Assembly (NCBI RefSeq): GCF_036906915.1
Contig: NZ_JBAKHX010000044.1
Coordinates: 1 to 61,940, forward strand
DNA: 61,940 bases
Direction: 5' to 3'
Source: Phytohabitans sp036906915
GTDB taxonomy: Bacteria; Actinomycetota; Actinomycetes; Mycobacteriales; Micromonosporaceae
Under the pieces are notes generated by a model. That model saw only the letters and a program-made list of their open reading frames with translations, had not been told where the DNA came from and made no database searches. This document shows positions 1-8,262 of the stretch, in pieces. Made by a program: the position numbers and the translations under genes. Within the stretch, counting starts at the first letter, position 1, and each line of letters starts with the position of its first letter.

Positions 1-669
1 CGACCTCGGGTTCGCCAACGACCCCGTCGAACTCCACCGATAACTCGACGGAAGATTGCACGTACCGGTTGGTGGCGTCGTCGTCGGAGTCGTCGGCGTA
101 GTCCCACCGATGCGGACGAGCTGCCACTGCTGGTTGCTGCCGCCCCAGTCCGCGTACTGCACGACGTTCGCACCGTCGTTGGTCGCGGCACCCTGCACCT
201 CGACCGCCTTGTTGCTGTTGCGGTTGATCAACCGGACGTAGCCGCCGTCCGAGTCGGCGAGCCGGAACTGCTGGTTGGTTCCGTTACCGTCGGCCCACTG
301 CACGATCGCGCCACCGTCGGCTGTCGACCAGTTGTAGACGTCGAGCACCTTGCCCGAATGGCGGGACTTGAGCCGGTAGTACCCACCCCCGGAGTCGACG
401 AACTGCCACTGCTGCCACGCACCGTCGTTACGCGCCCACTGCGCGATCCGCGCGCCGTCGTTGGTGGCCAGGTTGTACACGTCCAACGCCTTGCCACTGT
501 TCCGATTCACCAACACGTACCAGGCGGTGGTGTCCACCGTGGCCGCTGACGCCGACGTCGCGGCCACGGTGACCAGGGCGCCGCCCACGACCACCGCGGC
601 AGCCGCGGCGGCCAACCCCGACCGCCACCCGCGACGCCACCTCGCGGCGCGCGCAGATCTAACTGGCAT
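1..669 (-). CDS. Secreted ricin-lectin plus GH62 alpha-L-arabinofuranosidase (3' part outside window)
   Basis: The visible 223 codons encode the N-terminal part of an exported arabinoxylan-degrading enzyme. Residues 1-43 form a signal peptide: an Arg-rich start, an Ala/Val core and an ASA-type cleavage site. Residues 48-186 are a ricin-type beta-trefoil (CBM13) with three repeats, each ending in a QQW or QQF motif (about 86, 133 and 181). A Thr/Pro linker (190-203) follows. The motif CNLPSSYRWSSTGSLANP at 204-221 then matches the start of GH62 catalytic domains, which release arabinofuranose from arabinoxylan. Start ATG at 669 has an AAAGGAGAG ribosome site five bases upstream. The catalytic residues lie beyond the window edge. 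GH62 rests on this short but characteristic stretch. Confidence 0.85.
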   Translation of the reverse strand, partial: MPVRSARAARWRRGWRSGLAAAAAAVVVGGALVTVAATSASAATVDTTAWYVLVNRNSGKALDVYNLATNDGARIAQWARNDGAWQQWQFVDSGGGYYRLKSRHSGKVLDVYNWSTADGGAIVQWADGNGTNQQFRLADSDGGYVRLINRNSNKAVEVQGAATNDGANVVQYADWGGSNQQWQLVRIGGTTPTTPTTTPPTGTCNLPSSYRWSSTGSLANPRS

Positions 670-763
670 AGCATCTCTCCTTTCGATCATGGGGACCGCC
701 GACATGAAGCGCCCATCGGCGCGGACGCCACCCACGCACGGGCGACCCAGGCATCGACATCGA

Positions 764-794
764 CGTTTGTTAGCGTTAACAACGCTAACAAACG
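764..794. promoter_or_regulatory. LacI-type operator dyad upstream of the GH62 gene
   Basis: Perfect inverted repeat: 14-base arms (764-777 and 781-794) around the spacer AAC, with core TGTTAGCGTTAACA. It lies about 95 bases upstream of the GH62 start. LacI-family repressors of actinomycete hemicellulase genes use similar TGTTAGCG-type half sites, so sugar-responsive repression is likely. No LacI gene is in the window. The rest of 670-1121 shows no convincing gene. Confidence 0.6.
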
Positions 795-1121
795 GCTACT
801 CGGGCAGGAATATGTATGGCTGTACGGCGATAGGTCGCCGACCGGCGGTGCGACTGGAACGCACCACTCCATGGACTGTGAACGATAACAGTGACGCACG
901 TCAAGATGTCTCGGGAATGTTTCGGAAGAAGTCCTGCGTGATGAGCCCGGTCTCGCCGAGGCTCGACGGCCGTCACGCTAAACCGATCCGGCACAAGATT
1001 CCCGCCCTCCCGGTGCCGCTACCGTCTTGGCGCGTGGACGGGTGCCGGCCCCACCGCTACACGCGAGCACGTAGCGGTCGGGCCAGCGGCCATGCGGGGC
1101 GCCTACAGAGCTGTCGCGACG

Positions 1122-1349
1122 TCAGCAGGCCGACTTCGGCCGGCGCAGGTTGTCGACTAGGCGCCCGAGAACGGCGGGCGCGCTGGCGAGCGAGAGATGC
1201 TCGCCGCCCGGGTTGTCGGAGCACTCGAAGCGGTGGCACGGCACGGTCGACCAGGACGTGATCGCGTCGTTGGTGATGTCCTCCTGGTTACCGTCGCGCT
1301 CAAGCCGTACCGCGGCGCTCGGCCGACCAGCGGGACAGGCAATGCTCAT
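1122..1349 (-). CDS. 75-aa ORF resembling the tail of a type II thioesterase
   Basis: The ATG overlaps the stop of the upstream gene in an ATGA junction, so translation should be coupled. The 75 residues lack an N-terminal hydrolase core. The segment SSWSTVPCHRFECSDNPGGEHL-like region (residues about 28-48) followed by a C-terminal helix resembles the last 60-70 residues of GrsT-type alpha/beta-hydrolase thioesterases, where GGHF carries the catalytic histidine. Here the corresponding residues read GGEHLSL. The Ser nucleophile and Asp parts are absent, so it cannot be an active hydrolase alone. It is either a relic captured downstream of the kinase operon or a small protein that only resembles this fold. 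Confidence 0.4.
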   Translation of the reverse strand: MSIACPAGRPSAAVRLERDGNQEDITNDAITSWSTVPCHRFECSDNPGGEHLSLASAPAVLGRLVDNLRRPKSAC

Positions 1350-1996
1350 CAGTTGACTGCGCCCATGCGGGCAAGGGTGGCGTATTCGCGCAGCGCCGGC
1401 GATATCTCGCGGTGTGACCGCAACCAACTGTCCACTATGCCCGGCACATGGCCTGGCGCGTCGTGATATGCGTGGCCCAGCCCGTGCAATGCAGCCCAGT
1501 GGCACGCGGTCGAGTCCAGTGCCAGGGTGTCCTCCAGCACGTCCAGGATCGTGTCGTCGCCGAGCCGGCCGACGGGCGCGATGTCCCAGAACATGAAGCA
1601 GACGTGCTCCAGCGTCGTCCTGCATCTGCCGCCGAGGTCGTCGCCCTCCAGACGCTGGGCGAAGACCTCGGCGAACAGGCTACGGATGGAGCGCAGTCCA
1701 CCGATACGAACCACCCGTGGCACCCGAGGGTCGGCGAGTGCCCGGATCTCACCGTCGTAGGAGCTGTCCACGATGTAGCCGAGCCCGAGCCCGACCTGTT
1801 CATCGGAGTACGGGCGCAGCAGGTTGCCGGCGTCACCGAACAGGCGACGGATCCGTTCCGCCGCTGCCACCGGACCATCGTGCGGAGCGTGCCTGGTCAT
1901 CCACTCCGTCGACGCAGGCTCGGCGCGGCGGCGCTTTTCGGCCGGCCGGTCGAACAGGTACGCCAGCCAGGCGTCAAAGGCGTCCAACGCCGCCAT
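1349..1996 (-). CDS. Conserved hypothetical protein, 215 aa, in the kinase/FHA operon
   Basis: I do not recognise a family. The protein is soluble and mixed alpha/beta, with no signal peptide or membrane segment. It has a central hydrophobic stretch (CFMFWDIAPVGRLGDD) and a His-rich segment WAALHGLGHAYHDAPGH near residues 170-187. Start ATG at 1996 is preferred over the upstream in-frame start at 2092, which would overlap the FHA gene by more than 100 bases. With this choice the overlap is 23 bases. Position at the end of an STPK-FHA operon suggests a role in, or regulation by, that signalling unit, but nothing in the sequence states the function. Confidence 0.6.
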   Translation of the reverse strand: MAALDAFDAWLAYLFDRPAEKRRRAEPASTEWMTRHAPHDGPVAAAERIRRLFGDAGNLLRPYSDEQVGLGLGYIVDSSYDGEIRALADPRVPRVVRIGGLRSIRSLFAEVFAQRLEGDDLGGRCRTTLEHVCFMFWDIAPVGRLGDDTILDVLEDTLALDSTACHWAALHGLGHAYHDAPGHVPGIVDSWLRSHREISPALREYATLARMGAVN

Positions 1997-2603
1997 CACC
2001 GCCCGACGCTCCACGCAGATCGGCCAGCGTGACCGACAACCGTGCCATGGCCTCGTTGGCGAGCCGGACCCGTCGCCGGTCGCCGTCACCATCGATGCCG
2101 AACTTCTCGTACAGGCGCAGCAGGTGCTGTTTGACCGCGGCCTCGGTAACCACCAGCGCCGCGGCGATCTCGCGGCTGGAGGCGGGCTCGGTGAACAACT
2201 GGTGGGTCAGCAGCGGGCGGCAAAGATGGATCAACACGTCCCGCTCCCGGGCGGTCAACGCCGGTCCGGCCGCCGCGCCCTCGGTCGGCGGGCCCGCGAT
2301 CACCGCCCCGCGGCCGGTTCGGTAGACGAAGCGCGACGAGCCGGCCCGGATCTCGTCGCCGTCGACCAGCGCCCGGTCCTGCCAGATGCGTTGGCCGTTG
2401 ACGAACGTTCCGTTCCGGGAGCCGAGGTCTCGCACACACCAACCGGCCGGGTAGCGCTGAAGTACGGCGTGCAGCCGGGACAGCCTGCGATCGACTGGCA
2501 CCGCGAGATCGTTGGAGTCTGCGCTGCCGAGTGTCAGCCGGTCGCCGTCCAACGACACGACCTGCGGGCCAGCCGGCGTCCATGCCTCTAGGTGATGTCT
2601 CAT
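1974..2603 (-). CDS. FHA-domain protein with a C-terminal LuxR-like helix-turn-helix
   Basis: The 209-residue cytoplasmic protein has an N-terminal forkhead-associated domain. Residues about 15-85 show the phosphothreonine-binding signature GSADSNDL, then SRLHA and the GSRNGTFVNG loop. After a short linker, LTARERDVLIHLCRP and the segment SREIAAALVVTEAAVKQHLL look like a winged or LuxR-type helix-turn-helix, giving an FHA-HTH layout. It probably reads phosphorylation by the adjacent kinase and converts it to a DNA-binding or adaptor output. Start ATG at 2603 lies 11 bases after the kinase stop; the longer frame to 2789 overlaps the kinase and is rejected. Confidence 0.8.
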   Translation of the reverse strand: MRHHLEAWTPAGPQVVSLDGDRLTLGSADSNDLAVPVDRRLSRLHAVLQRYPAGWCVRDLGSRNGTFVNGQRIWQDRALVDGDEIRAGSSRFVYRTGRGAVIAGPPTEGAAAGPALTARERDVLIHLCRPLLTHQLFTEPASSREIAAALVVTEAAVKQHLLRLYEKFGIDGDGDRRRVRLANEAMARLSVTLADLRGASGGDGGVGRL

Positions 2604-2614
2604 TCCGGGCCGCC

Positions 2615-4153
2615 CTACGCCCGAATCAGCCGCAGCGCGTAGCGGCCATCGACGCCGGGCCCACCGACTCGCAGTTCGTAGTCTCCGGCGTCGAGTTGGA
2701 GTGGCCCATGCCGCCCGCACGTCAGATTCGCACCGGCGACGGTGCGGCCGCCGCGGACCAGCGTCCAAGGCAGCAGGTGAGCGCCGCAATTCTCGGCGAC
2801 GCCCTGCAGGTAGACACGGCTGCCGCTAACCAGCACGAGGTGGTAGCGGTCGACCTCCCCGATGCCGAGGACGGCCGTACCGCTCTCCGGCACGCGGACG
2901 TCGAGGCTGATGCTGCGGCCGGCGGTGCCGGCCGGGCTTGCGCCGGCGGTGGCCCTGCTTCCACCGGGGCTGGCAGGACTTCCACCGGAGCTGGCGCTGT
3001 TGGCCGGCGTGGCCGTCCCGGCGGTCACGGTGCCGGTCGGCGTGGGGCCGGGTTGGGCGCCGTCGTTGCCGGGCGTGCCCAGGCCGGGAAGCAGAGTCAG
3101 GGCCGTCACCAGGGTCGCGACGGCGACCGCGGCCAGGGCGAGCGACCGGTACGGGATCCGCCGCCGCTCGCCACGGGACGGCGCGGCATCGTGCGGCGCG
3201 TCCGGGAGGGTCCAGTCCGTCGCGTCCAGCATCTTGGTGGTCGCGAGCACCGGGTCGGTTCTATCACCCACGAGAGCCAGCAGCAGCTCGCGCGCGGTGG
3301 GCCGCTGCTCCGGCCGCTTGCACAGGGTACGACCGACCAGGTCGCGCAGCGGCGGCTCCAGCCCGGACAGGTCCGGCTCGTCGCTGATCACACGCCGCAT
3401 CAACTCGTACGGCGTGCCGGCGCCGAAAGGCGTCCGCCCCGTCGCCGCATACGTGATCACACAGCCCCACGCGAAGACGTCCGACGCCGCGACGATCTTC
3501 CCGTCGAACTGCTCCGGCGCCATGTAGGCGGGCGTGCCGATCACCGGGCCGGAATCGGTGCGGGCAACCGCATGGTCCGTGGCGCGAGCGATCCCGAAAT
3601 CGATCACCTTCGGGCCGAGCCGGGACAGCAGTACGTTGCCGGCCTTCAGATCGCGATGCACGATGCCGGCGGCGTGGATGCCGTTGAGTGCGGCGGCCAC
3701 GCCGGTCGCCAGACTGTCCAACATAGACCCGCGCAACGGGCCGCCCTGTGCGATCCAGGCGGCCAGCGTCGGGCCGTCGATGAACTCGGTCACCAGGTAG
3801 GCCACATCGCCGTCGAGCACGACGTCGAGCACTTGCGCGGTGCAGAACCGGGCCACCCGGCGGGCGGCCTCGGCCTCCCGGCGGAACCGCGCACGAAACA
3901 CCTCGTCACGGGCGTACTCGGAGCGGATCACCTTGATCGCCACCGGCGCGCCGCCGCGGGCGGCGACGTCAGTGGCGAGGAAGACCGTGCCCATGCCGCC
4001 CTCACCCAGACGGCCGACGACACGGTAAGGACCGAGCTGGCGTGGGTCGCCAGGCAGCAGCGGCCCGGCCGGAGAAGGCTCGCCGGGCGCGCCGCCCGTC
4101 GAGCCTGTCAGCGTGCCGGTAGGCACGGGTGCATCCGCCCCGCCTTGCGTCAT
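2615..4153 (-). CDS. Transmembrane serine/threonine protein kinase (PknB-type)
   Basis: Phosphorylates Ser/Thr on protein targets at the inner face of the membrane. In the 512-residue protein the kinase domain spans about 43-300: glycine loop LGEGGMG (49-55), ATP lysine in VAIK (Lys74), catalytic HRDLKAGN (167-174), DFG (185-187) and APE (212-214), all intact. A hydrophobic helix at about 337-357 is followed by a Pro/Thr/Ser/Gly-rich spacer and a beta-rich C-terminal domain with two Cys, presumably an extracytoplasmic sensor (no PASTA repeats). Start ATG at 4153 has GAGGAC upstream; 31 further in-frame codons are unlikely. A lipoprotein precedes it and an FHA protein follows, both likely partners or substrates. 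Confidence 0.92.
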   Translation of the reverse strand: MTQGGADAPVPTGTLTGSTGGAPGEPSPAGPLLPGDPRQLGPYRVVGRLGEGGMGTVFLATDVAARGGAPVAIKVIRSEYARDEVFRARFRREAEAARRVARFCTAQVLDVVLDGDVAYLVTEFIDGPTLAAWIAQGGPLRGSMLDSLATGVAAALNGIHAAGIVHRDLKAGNVLLSRLGPKVIDFGIARATDHAVARTDSGPVIGTPAYMAPEQFDGKIVAASDVFAWGCVITYAATGRTPFGAGTPYELMRRVISDEPDLSGLEPPLRDLVGRTLCKRPEQRPTARELLLALVGDRTDPVLATTKMLDATDWTLPDAPHDAAPSRGERRRIPYRSLALAAVAVATLVTALTLLPGLGTPGNDGAQPGPTPTGTVTAGTATPANSASSGGSPASPGGSRATAGASPAGTAGRSISLDVRVPESGTAVLGIGEVDRYHLVLVSGSRVYLQGVAENCGAHLLPWTLVRGGRTVAGANLTCGRHGPLQLDAGDYELRVGGPGVDGRYALRLIRA

Positions 4154-4217
4154 GAATGTCCTCACGGTCGCTTCGTCCGGCCGGATTGTAAGCACGGGCG
4201 ACCGCCTCTCAGAATCC

Positions 4218-5138
4218 TCAATCGATGGAGAACCGCAGGCCCGCACTGTCCTTGTTGTCCCAGACGAAGCGGTATGCGCCGGTAGCCGGTGCGGGGACCG
4301 CGAAGCAAGCCGGGCCGTCCGGTGTCACCGTCGAATGCGGCTGGACGTGCACCTGCGCCCGGCTGCAGGAGCCCGCGTTCCCGACTTTGCTGCCGTCGGG
4401 CAGGACCAGATTCAGGTCCCGGTCGAACACGTACGTCATCCCGGCAGCCCCGTCGTTGGTGGCCGTGAACGAGATCAGGACGTACTCCTGACCGGCGGGC
4501 GCCTGCGCGAGATTCGCCGAGTCGTCGGCGCGGACCTCGCCGCCGGTGACGGTGACGAAGACGTCCTTCCTGCCTTCGGGATGCACCCGGCCCCGGATGC
4601 TGATCGGCCGGGGCTCCAGCAGGATCGCCCCGTCCGGTCGGGCCAGCGGCACGGTGGCCTGCCGGGACCGCGGCTCGCCGACCGTCAGCACCCCCTGCGA
4701 GAGCTCGAACCGGTCGTCCACCTCGATCGCGATCTTTCCTGTCTTGCTGCGCTGAGCCGGAACCTCGGGCAGATCCGCATGCGCCTCCGACAGCTTGTCG
4801 TAGCTGTCGGCGCCGCTGGTCAGTAGCAGGTCTCCGGGCGGTTCGGCGGCCCGGTCCGGGCTGAGGTTCTGAAATGTCGCGTCGATGACCAGCACTGGTG
4901 ACCCATCGGCATCGGAGTTCGCCGACGACAGGCGCGCCGTGCCGAGGGTCACCTTGAAACCGGCGTACCAGTAGGAGCGGTTCACCTGGACGTCCGTCCG
5001 CGCCGCCGCGGCGGTCGCCGGCTGCCCGCTGGCGGCGACCGTCCCGGCGCCGTCCCGCTCCGCCGCCCCACAGCCGGACAACGCCAGCGCTCCGGCCAGC
5101 ACGGCGGCGATACCGCCACCTCTCCGCATCGCGTTCAT
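4218..5138 (-). CDS. Secreted lipoprotein, DUF4352-like, in the kinase operon
   Basis: 306 residues. An Arg-rich start and hydrophobic stretch lead to the lipobox LALSGC, giving a lipid-anchored extracytoplasmic protein. The mature part shows the beta-sandwich pattern of DUF4352/Telokin-like domains, apparently twice: first around YWYAGFKVTLGTARLSS and VIDATFQNLS, then around VFVTVTGGEVRADD and VLISFTATNDG. It lies 64 bases upstream of the kinase in the same direction, so it could act as an external ligand-sensing partner or substrate. Start ATG 5138 was chosen because it directly precedes the signal peptide; a second ATG nine bases downstream is equally possible. No strong ribosome site was seen. 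Confidence 0.75.
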   Translation of the reverse strand: MNAMRRGGGIAAVLAGALALSGCGAAERDGAGTVAASGQPATAAAARTDVQVNRSYWYAGFKVTLGTARLSSANSDADGSPVLVIDATFQNLSPDRAAEPPGDLLLTSGADSYDKLSEAHADLPEVPAQRSKTGKIAIEVDDRFELSQGVLTVGEPRSRQATVPLARPDGAILLEPRPISIRGRVHPEGRKDVFVTVTGGEVRADDSANLAQAPAGQEYVLISFTATNDGAAGMTYVFDRDLNLVLPDGSKVGNAGSCSRAQVHVQPHSTVTPDGPACFAVPAPATGAYRFVWDNKDSAGLRFSID

Positions 5139-5252
5139 GCGATCACTGTCGCAGCCGGCGGGCACCCGCCGACATGGCCGCGGAGACACAATGGCCAACT
5201 CCCTTCGCGACACTCGCCTTACCTTTCGGATAGGTGGCGGACAACATCTCAT

Positions 5253-6296
5253 TCACCCGACGGTCGCCCGCGTACCGGTCTCGAATGAGTGGATGATGGC
5301 GTTGGCCACGACAAGGGCCCGCTGCCCGGCTCGCGCGTGTACCGGCGGCTCGCGCCCTTGCCGCAGCGCGTCGAGCAGATCGTCGACGTGGCGGTCGAAC
5401 GTGTGATGGAAGTCCCGGTCTTGGTCGTTGAAGTACCCGGCCTGCCACACGCGGGCGGTCTCGTCGCCGGCCGCCTGGAAGGTGAAGCGACGCACGGTGT
5501 CCTCGATGACCAGCCGGCCCGCCGTGCCGTTCACCTCGACGAGGTGCGTTGGAAGGTAGGCGTACGAGGAGTCGTAGCTACCCACCAGACTGCCGACCGC
5601 GCCGCTGGCGAAGCGCAGCGCCACCACCAGCGTCGACCAGCCACGCCCGGTGACATCGGTCATCTGAGCCATCACCGAATCGACTGGACCGCACAGGTAC
5701 TCCAGCATGTCCAGACCGTGGCACTGAGTCTCGATCAGGTTGGCGTGTGGATGCGCGCTGCTGCCTGGCTCCCCACCGAACCGCCACGTCGCGAACACCG
5801 GCTGACCGAGGTCTCCGCGATCCACCGCCGCGCGTGCCATCCGGACGGGCTGGGCGTACCGGTGGTTGAAGTTGATGGCGAAGAAAAGGTCGCGTGCCTG
5901 CGCTTCGGCCAGCAGCATGGCTCCCTCCTCTGGCCTGAACACCAGGGGCTTCTCGACCAGCAGCGGGAATCCGGCCCGGATGACCCGCAGCGTCGGTTCG
6001 AAATGGCCCTCATTGGGCAGGCAGAGCGACACCAGATCCGGACACTCCCGGTCCAGCATCTCCTCGATGTCCACATAGGCCGGTACGCCGTACTCGTGCG
6101 CCCGCGCCGCGGTGCGGGTCGGATCGCGACCGACGATCGCGACCAGTTTGGTGTCCGGACGCGAGGAGAACACGTTGGCGTGCTGTAGGCCCCACCAGGC
6201 TCCGGTGCCCACCACGGCAACCCGTGTCGGTTGCCCGCCGCGGTCCGGCTCCCGCGGCGGCGCGACGCCGGGCGCGCGGCTGGCGGCCGCGCTCAC
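5253..6296 (-). CDS. Gfo/Idh/MocA-family NAD(P)-dependent oxidoreductase
   Basis: Last gene of a sugar ABC operon. The 347-aa protein has a Rossmann fold starting at about residue 25 (RVAVVGTGAWWG) and the family motif EKPLVF (115-120) that positions the nicotinamide. A C-terminal alpha/beta dimerisation domain contains NFNHRYAQPVRMA and an H-x3-D element. Relatives oxidise or reduce carbohydrates such as inositol, hexoses or their derivatives; the substrate is presumably the sugar imported by the upstream transporter. The GTG start overlaps the permease stop as GTGA, indicating coupling. The first 23 residues are Ala/Pro/Arg-rich and may not belong to the fold, so a later start is possible. 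Confidence 0.88.
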   Translation of the reverse strand: MSAAASRAPGVAPPREPDRGGQPTRVAVVGTGAWWGLQHANVFSSRPDTKLVAIVGRDPTRTAARAHEYGVPAYVDIEEMLDRECPDLVSLCLPNEGHFEPTLRVIRAGFPLLVEKPLVFRPEEGAMLLAEAQARDLFFAINFNHRYAQPVRMARAAVDRGDLGQPVFATWRFGGEPGSSAHPHANLIETQCHGLDMLEYLCGPVDSVMAQMTDVTGRGWSTLVVALRFASGAVGSLVGSYDSSYAYLPTHLVEVNGTAGRLVIEDTVRRFTFQAAGDETARVWQAGYFNDQDRDFHHTFDRHVDDLLDALRQGREPPVHARAGQRALVVANAIIHSFETGTRATVG

Positions 6297-7300
6297 CGCG
6301 GGCTCCGGCGCGCCAGTCGCGACTGGATGAGCACCACGACGATGAGGAACGCTCCGCTTACGAGTTGCTGGTAGTAGGCGGTCAGCGTGCCGACCTGGTT
6401 GATGAGGTTCTGGATTACCTTCAGCAGCAGGACGCCGGCCAACGTGCCGAATAGCGATCCGGCTCCACCCGACAGCAGCGTCCCGCCGATCACGACGGCC
6501 GCGATCGCCTCCAGCTCCCGCCCCTCGCCGATCGTGGGCAGGCCCGACTGCGTCTGTGCGGCGACCAGCACGCCGGCGAACCCGGTCAATACCGCGCTCA
6601 ACACGTACACCACGGTCTTGACCCGGCGCACCGGCAGGCCCATCAGCTCGGCCGCTTCCTCGCTGCCGCCGATGGCGAACACGGCCTGACCGAACCGGCT
6701 CCGGTTGAGCACGACGAGCCCGATGGCGAACACCGTCAGGGCGAACCACACCGGTGCCCCGAGGCCGAGAAACCGAGCCTGGCCAATCCGGGTCAACGCA
6801 AGCTCCGGTGGGATGATGTGAACCTGATTGCCCTCTGCGGACACGGCGAACGCCAGACCCCGGGCGAACAGCAGCGCGGCGAGGGTCACGATGAACGGCG
6901 CGATCCGGGCTCGTCCCACGAGCAGCCCGTTGGCCAGACCGAACAGGGCGCACACACCGAGTGGTACGAGCAGGGCGGGCAGCGAGCCCCACCGCGACGC
7001 GTACGCCGTCAGGACGCCGGATAGCGCGAGGAGCGAACCGACCGACAGGTCTATCCCGCCGCTGACGATGACGAACGTCATACCGATCGCGATGAGTAGG
7101 AGGTACGAGCTGTCCAGCGCGATGTTGCCGAAGTTCAGGGCACTGGCGAAGCGTCCGCCGAACACGGCGGACCCGGCCACGAGCACCAGCACAAGCACGA
7201 GCGGCGCGCTGCCGCGCCGGGCCCACAGGGCGAGCGGCTCGGACCGCAGGCGTCGAAGCGCCGCCGGATTCCCGGTTGGAGTGTCCGCCACGACTGTCAC
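6293..7300 (-). CDS. Sugar ABC transporter permease 2 (RbsC/YjfF type)
   Basis: 335-residue inner-membrane subunit of a CUT2-class carbohydrate importer, with about eight to ten hydrophobic helices. Family signatures are visible: GMTFVIVSGGIDLSVGS near residues 75-91, then NRSRFGQAVFAIGGSEEAAE and AVVIGGTLLSGGAGSLFGT in the C-terminal half. It is paralogous to the neighbouring permease, with which it should form a heterodimer. The ATG at 7300 overlaps the stop of the upstream permease (ATGA), and its stop overlaps the oxidoreductase start, so the genes are tightly coupled. Confidence 0.93.
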   Translation of the reverse strand: MTVVADTPTGNPAALRRLRSEPLALWARRGSAPLVLVLVLVAGSAVFGGRFASALNFGNIALDSSYLLLIAIGMTFVIVSGGIDLSVGSLLALSGVLTAYASRWGSLPALLVPLGVCALFGLANGLLVGRARIAPFIVTLAALLFARGLAFAVSAEGNQVHIIPPELALTRIGQARFLGLGAPVWFALTVFAIGLVVLNRSRFGQAVFAIGGSEEAAELMGLPVRRVKTVVYVLSAVLTGFAGVLVAAQTQSGLPTIGEGRELEAIAAVVIGGTLLSGGAGSLFGTLAGVLLLKVIQNLINQVGTLTAYYQQLVSGAFLIVVVLIQSRLARRSPR

Positions 7301-8262
7301 ATCCGGCTCCGTCCACGTTGGATGTACACGGCCGCCACGATGATCGCCGCCTGGACCATGCGCGCCGTGGAGTCAGGCAGGTTGTGCTGGATGATGGTGG
7401 CCGTGATGAGCTGCATCAGCAGCGCACCCATCAGCGTTCCGAGAATGCGCACCCGGCCGCCCGACAGCGGAGTGCCGCCGACGACGACCGCGGTGATCGC
7501 GCTGAGCTCGATGAGCAGGCCGACGAAGGAGGGATCGCTGGCGCTCTGGCGCGCTGTGCTGAGTATTCCGGCGCTGGCCGCTAGGAGGCCGCTGAACGCG
7601 TACACCGTAACGAGGGTGCGCTTGACGGGCAGCCCGGCCAGGTTGGCCGCGGCACGGTTGCCACCGATGGCCAGGACCCGGCGGCCGAACGCCGTGCGTC
7701 GCATCGCGATGCCGGCCACCGCCGCGACGCCGACCACGATAAGGAGGCTCACCGGCAGGCCGAGCACCGCGCTGTTGCCCAACGCGCCCAGCGTCGGATC
7801 GAACAGCTCGACAAGCCGGCCGTCCGCGAGCACCAGCGCGAGTCCCCGCCCAGCCACCAGCAGTCCGAGTGTCGCGATGATCGGTTGCATGCCGGCGAAC
7901 GCGACCAGGCCACCGTTGACCAAGCCGACGGCCACCCCGGCGAGCAGTGCGACCGCGATCGCCGGCCACGCGCCGTACCCGATGTAGAGCGGGATGAGCG
8001 CGGCGGCGATGGCCATTGTGGAGCCGACCGACAGGTCGATGCCTTCGGTCGCGATGACCAGCGCCATCCCCACGGCTACGATCGCGACCGGTGCGACCTG
8101 TATCAGTTGGAGGCGCAGGTTGGTAACCGTCGCGAAGTGTGGGGTGAAGGCCAGGTTGAACAGCAGAAGTGCGGCGATGGCCAGATAGACGCCCGCCGCC
8201 TGGAGCTGTTCCCGTGGGTTGGTGCGGCCGCGCCGCCCGACGGCCTGGACAGTCACGATCAC
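7297..8262 (-). CDS. Sugar ABC transporter permease 1 (RbsC/YtfT type)
   Basis: 321-residue CUT2 permease. Helices begin near residue 18. The conserved loop GMALVIATEGIDLSVGSTMA is followed by RRTAFGRRVLAIGGNRAAA and VVVGGTPLSGGRVRILGTLM, the same landmarks as in its partner. It builds the translocation pathway with the second permease and couples to the ATPase encoded just upstream. Start GTG at 8262 overlaps the ATPase stop (GTGA); a second GTG two codons later is possible. Confidence 0.93.
   Translation of the reverse strand: MIVTVQAVGRRGRTNPREQLQAAGVYLAIAALLLFNLAFTPHFATVTNLRLQLIQVAPVAIVAVGMALVIATEGIDLSVGSTMAIAAALIPLYIGYGAWPAIAVALLAGVAVGLVNGGLVAFAGMQPIIATLGLLVAGRGLALVLADGRLVELFDPTLGALGNSAVLGLPVSLLIVVGVAAVAGIAMRRTAFGRRVLAIGGNRAAANLAGLPVKRTLVTVYAFSGLLAASAGILSTARQSASDPSFVGLLIELSAITAVVVGGTPLSGGRVRILGTLMGALLMQLITATIIQHNLPDSTARMVQAAIIVAAVYIQRGRSRM

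Noticed and set aside
461..1261. 266-codon plus-strand ORF across the GH62 start and operator
   Set aside because: No domain; runs antisense over a signal peptide and lectin, and through the operator. High-GC frame artefact.
2531..4285. 584-codon plus-strand ORF over the kinase and FHA genes
   Set aside because: Antisense shadow of the kinase; Arg/Gly/Ala-rich with no motif, and the minus strand has all kinase motifs.
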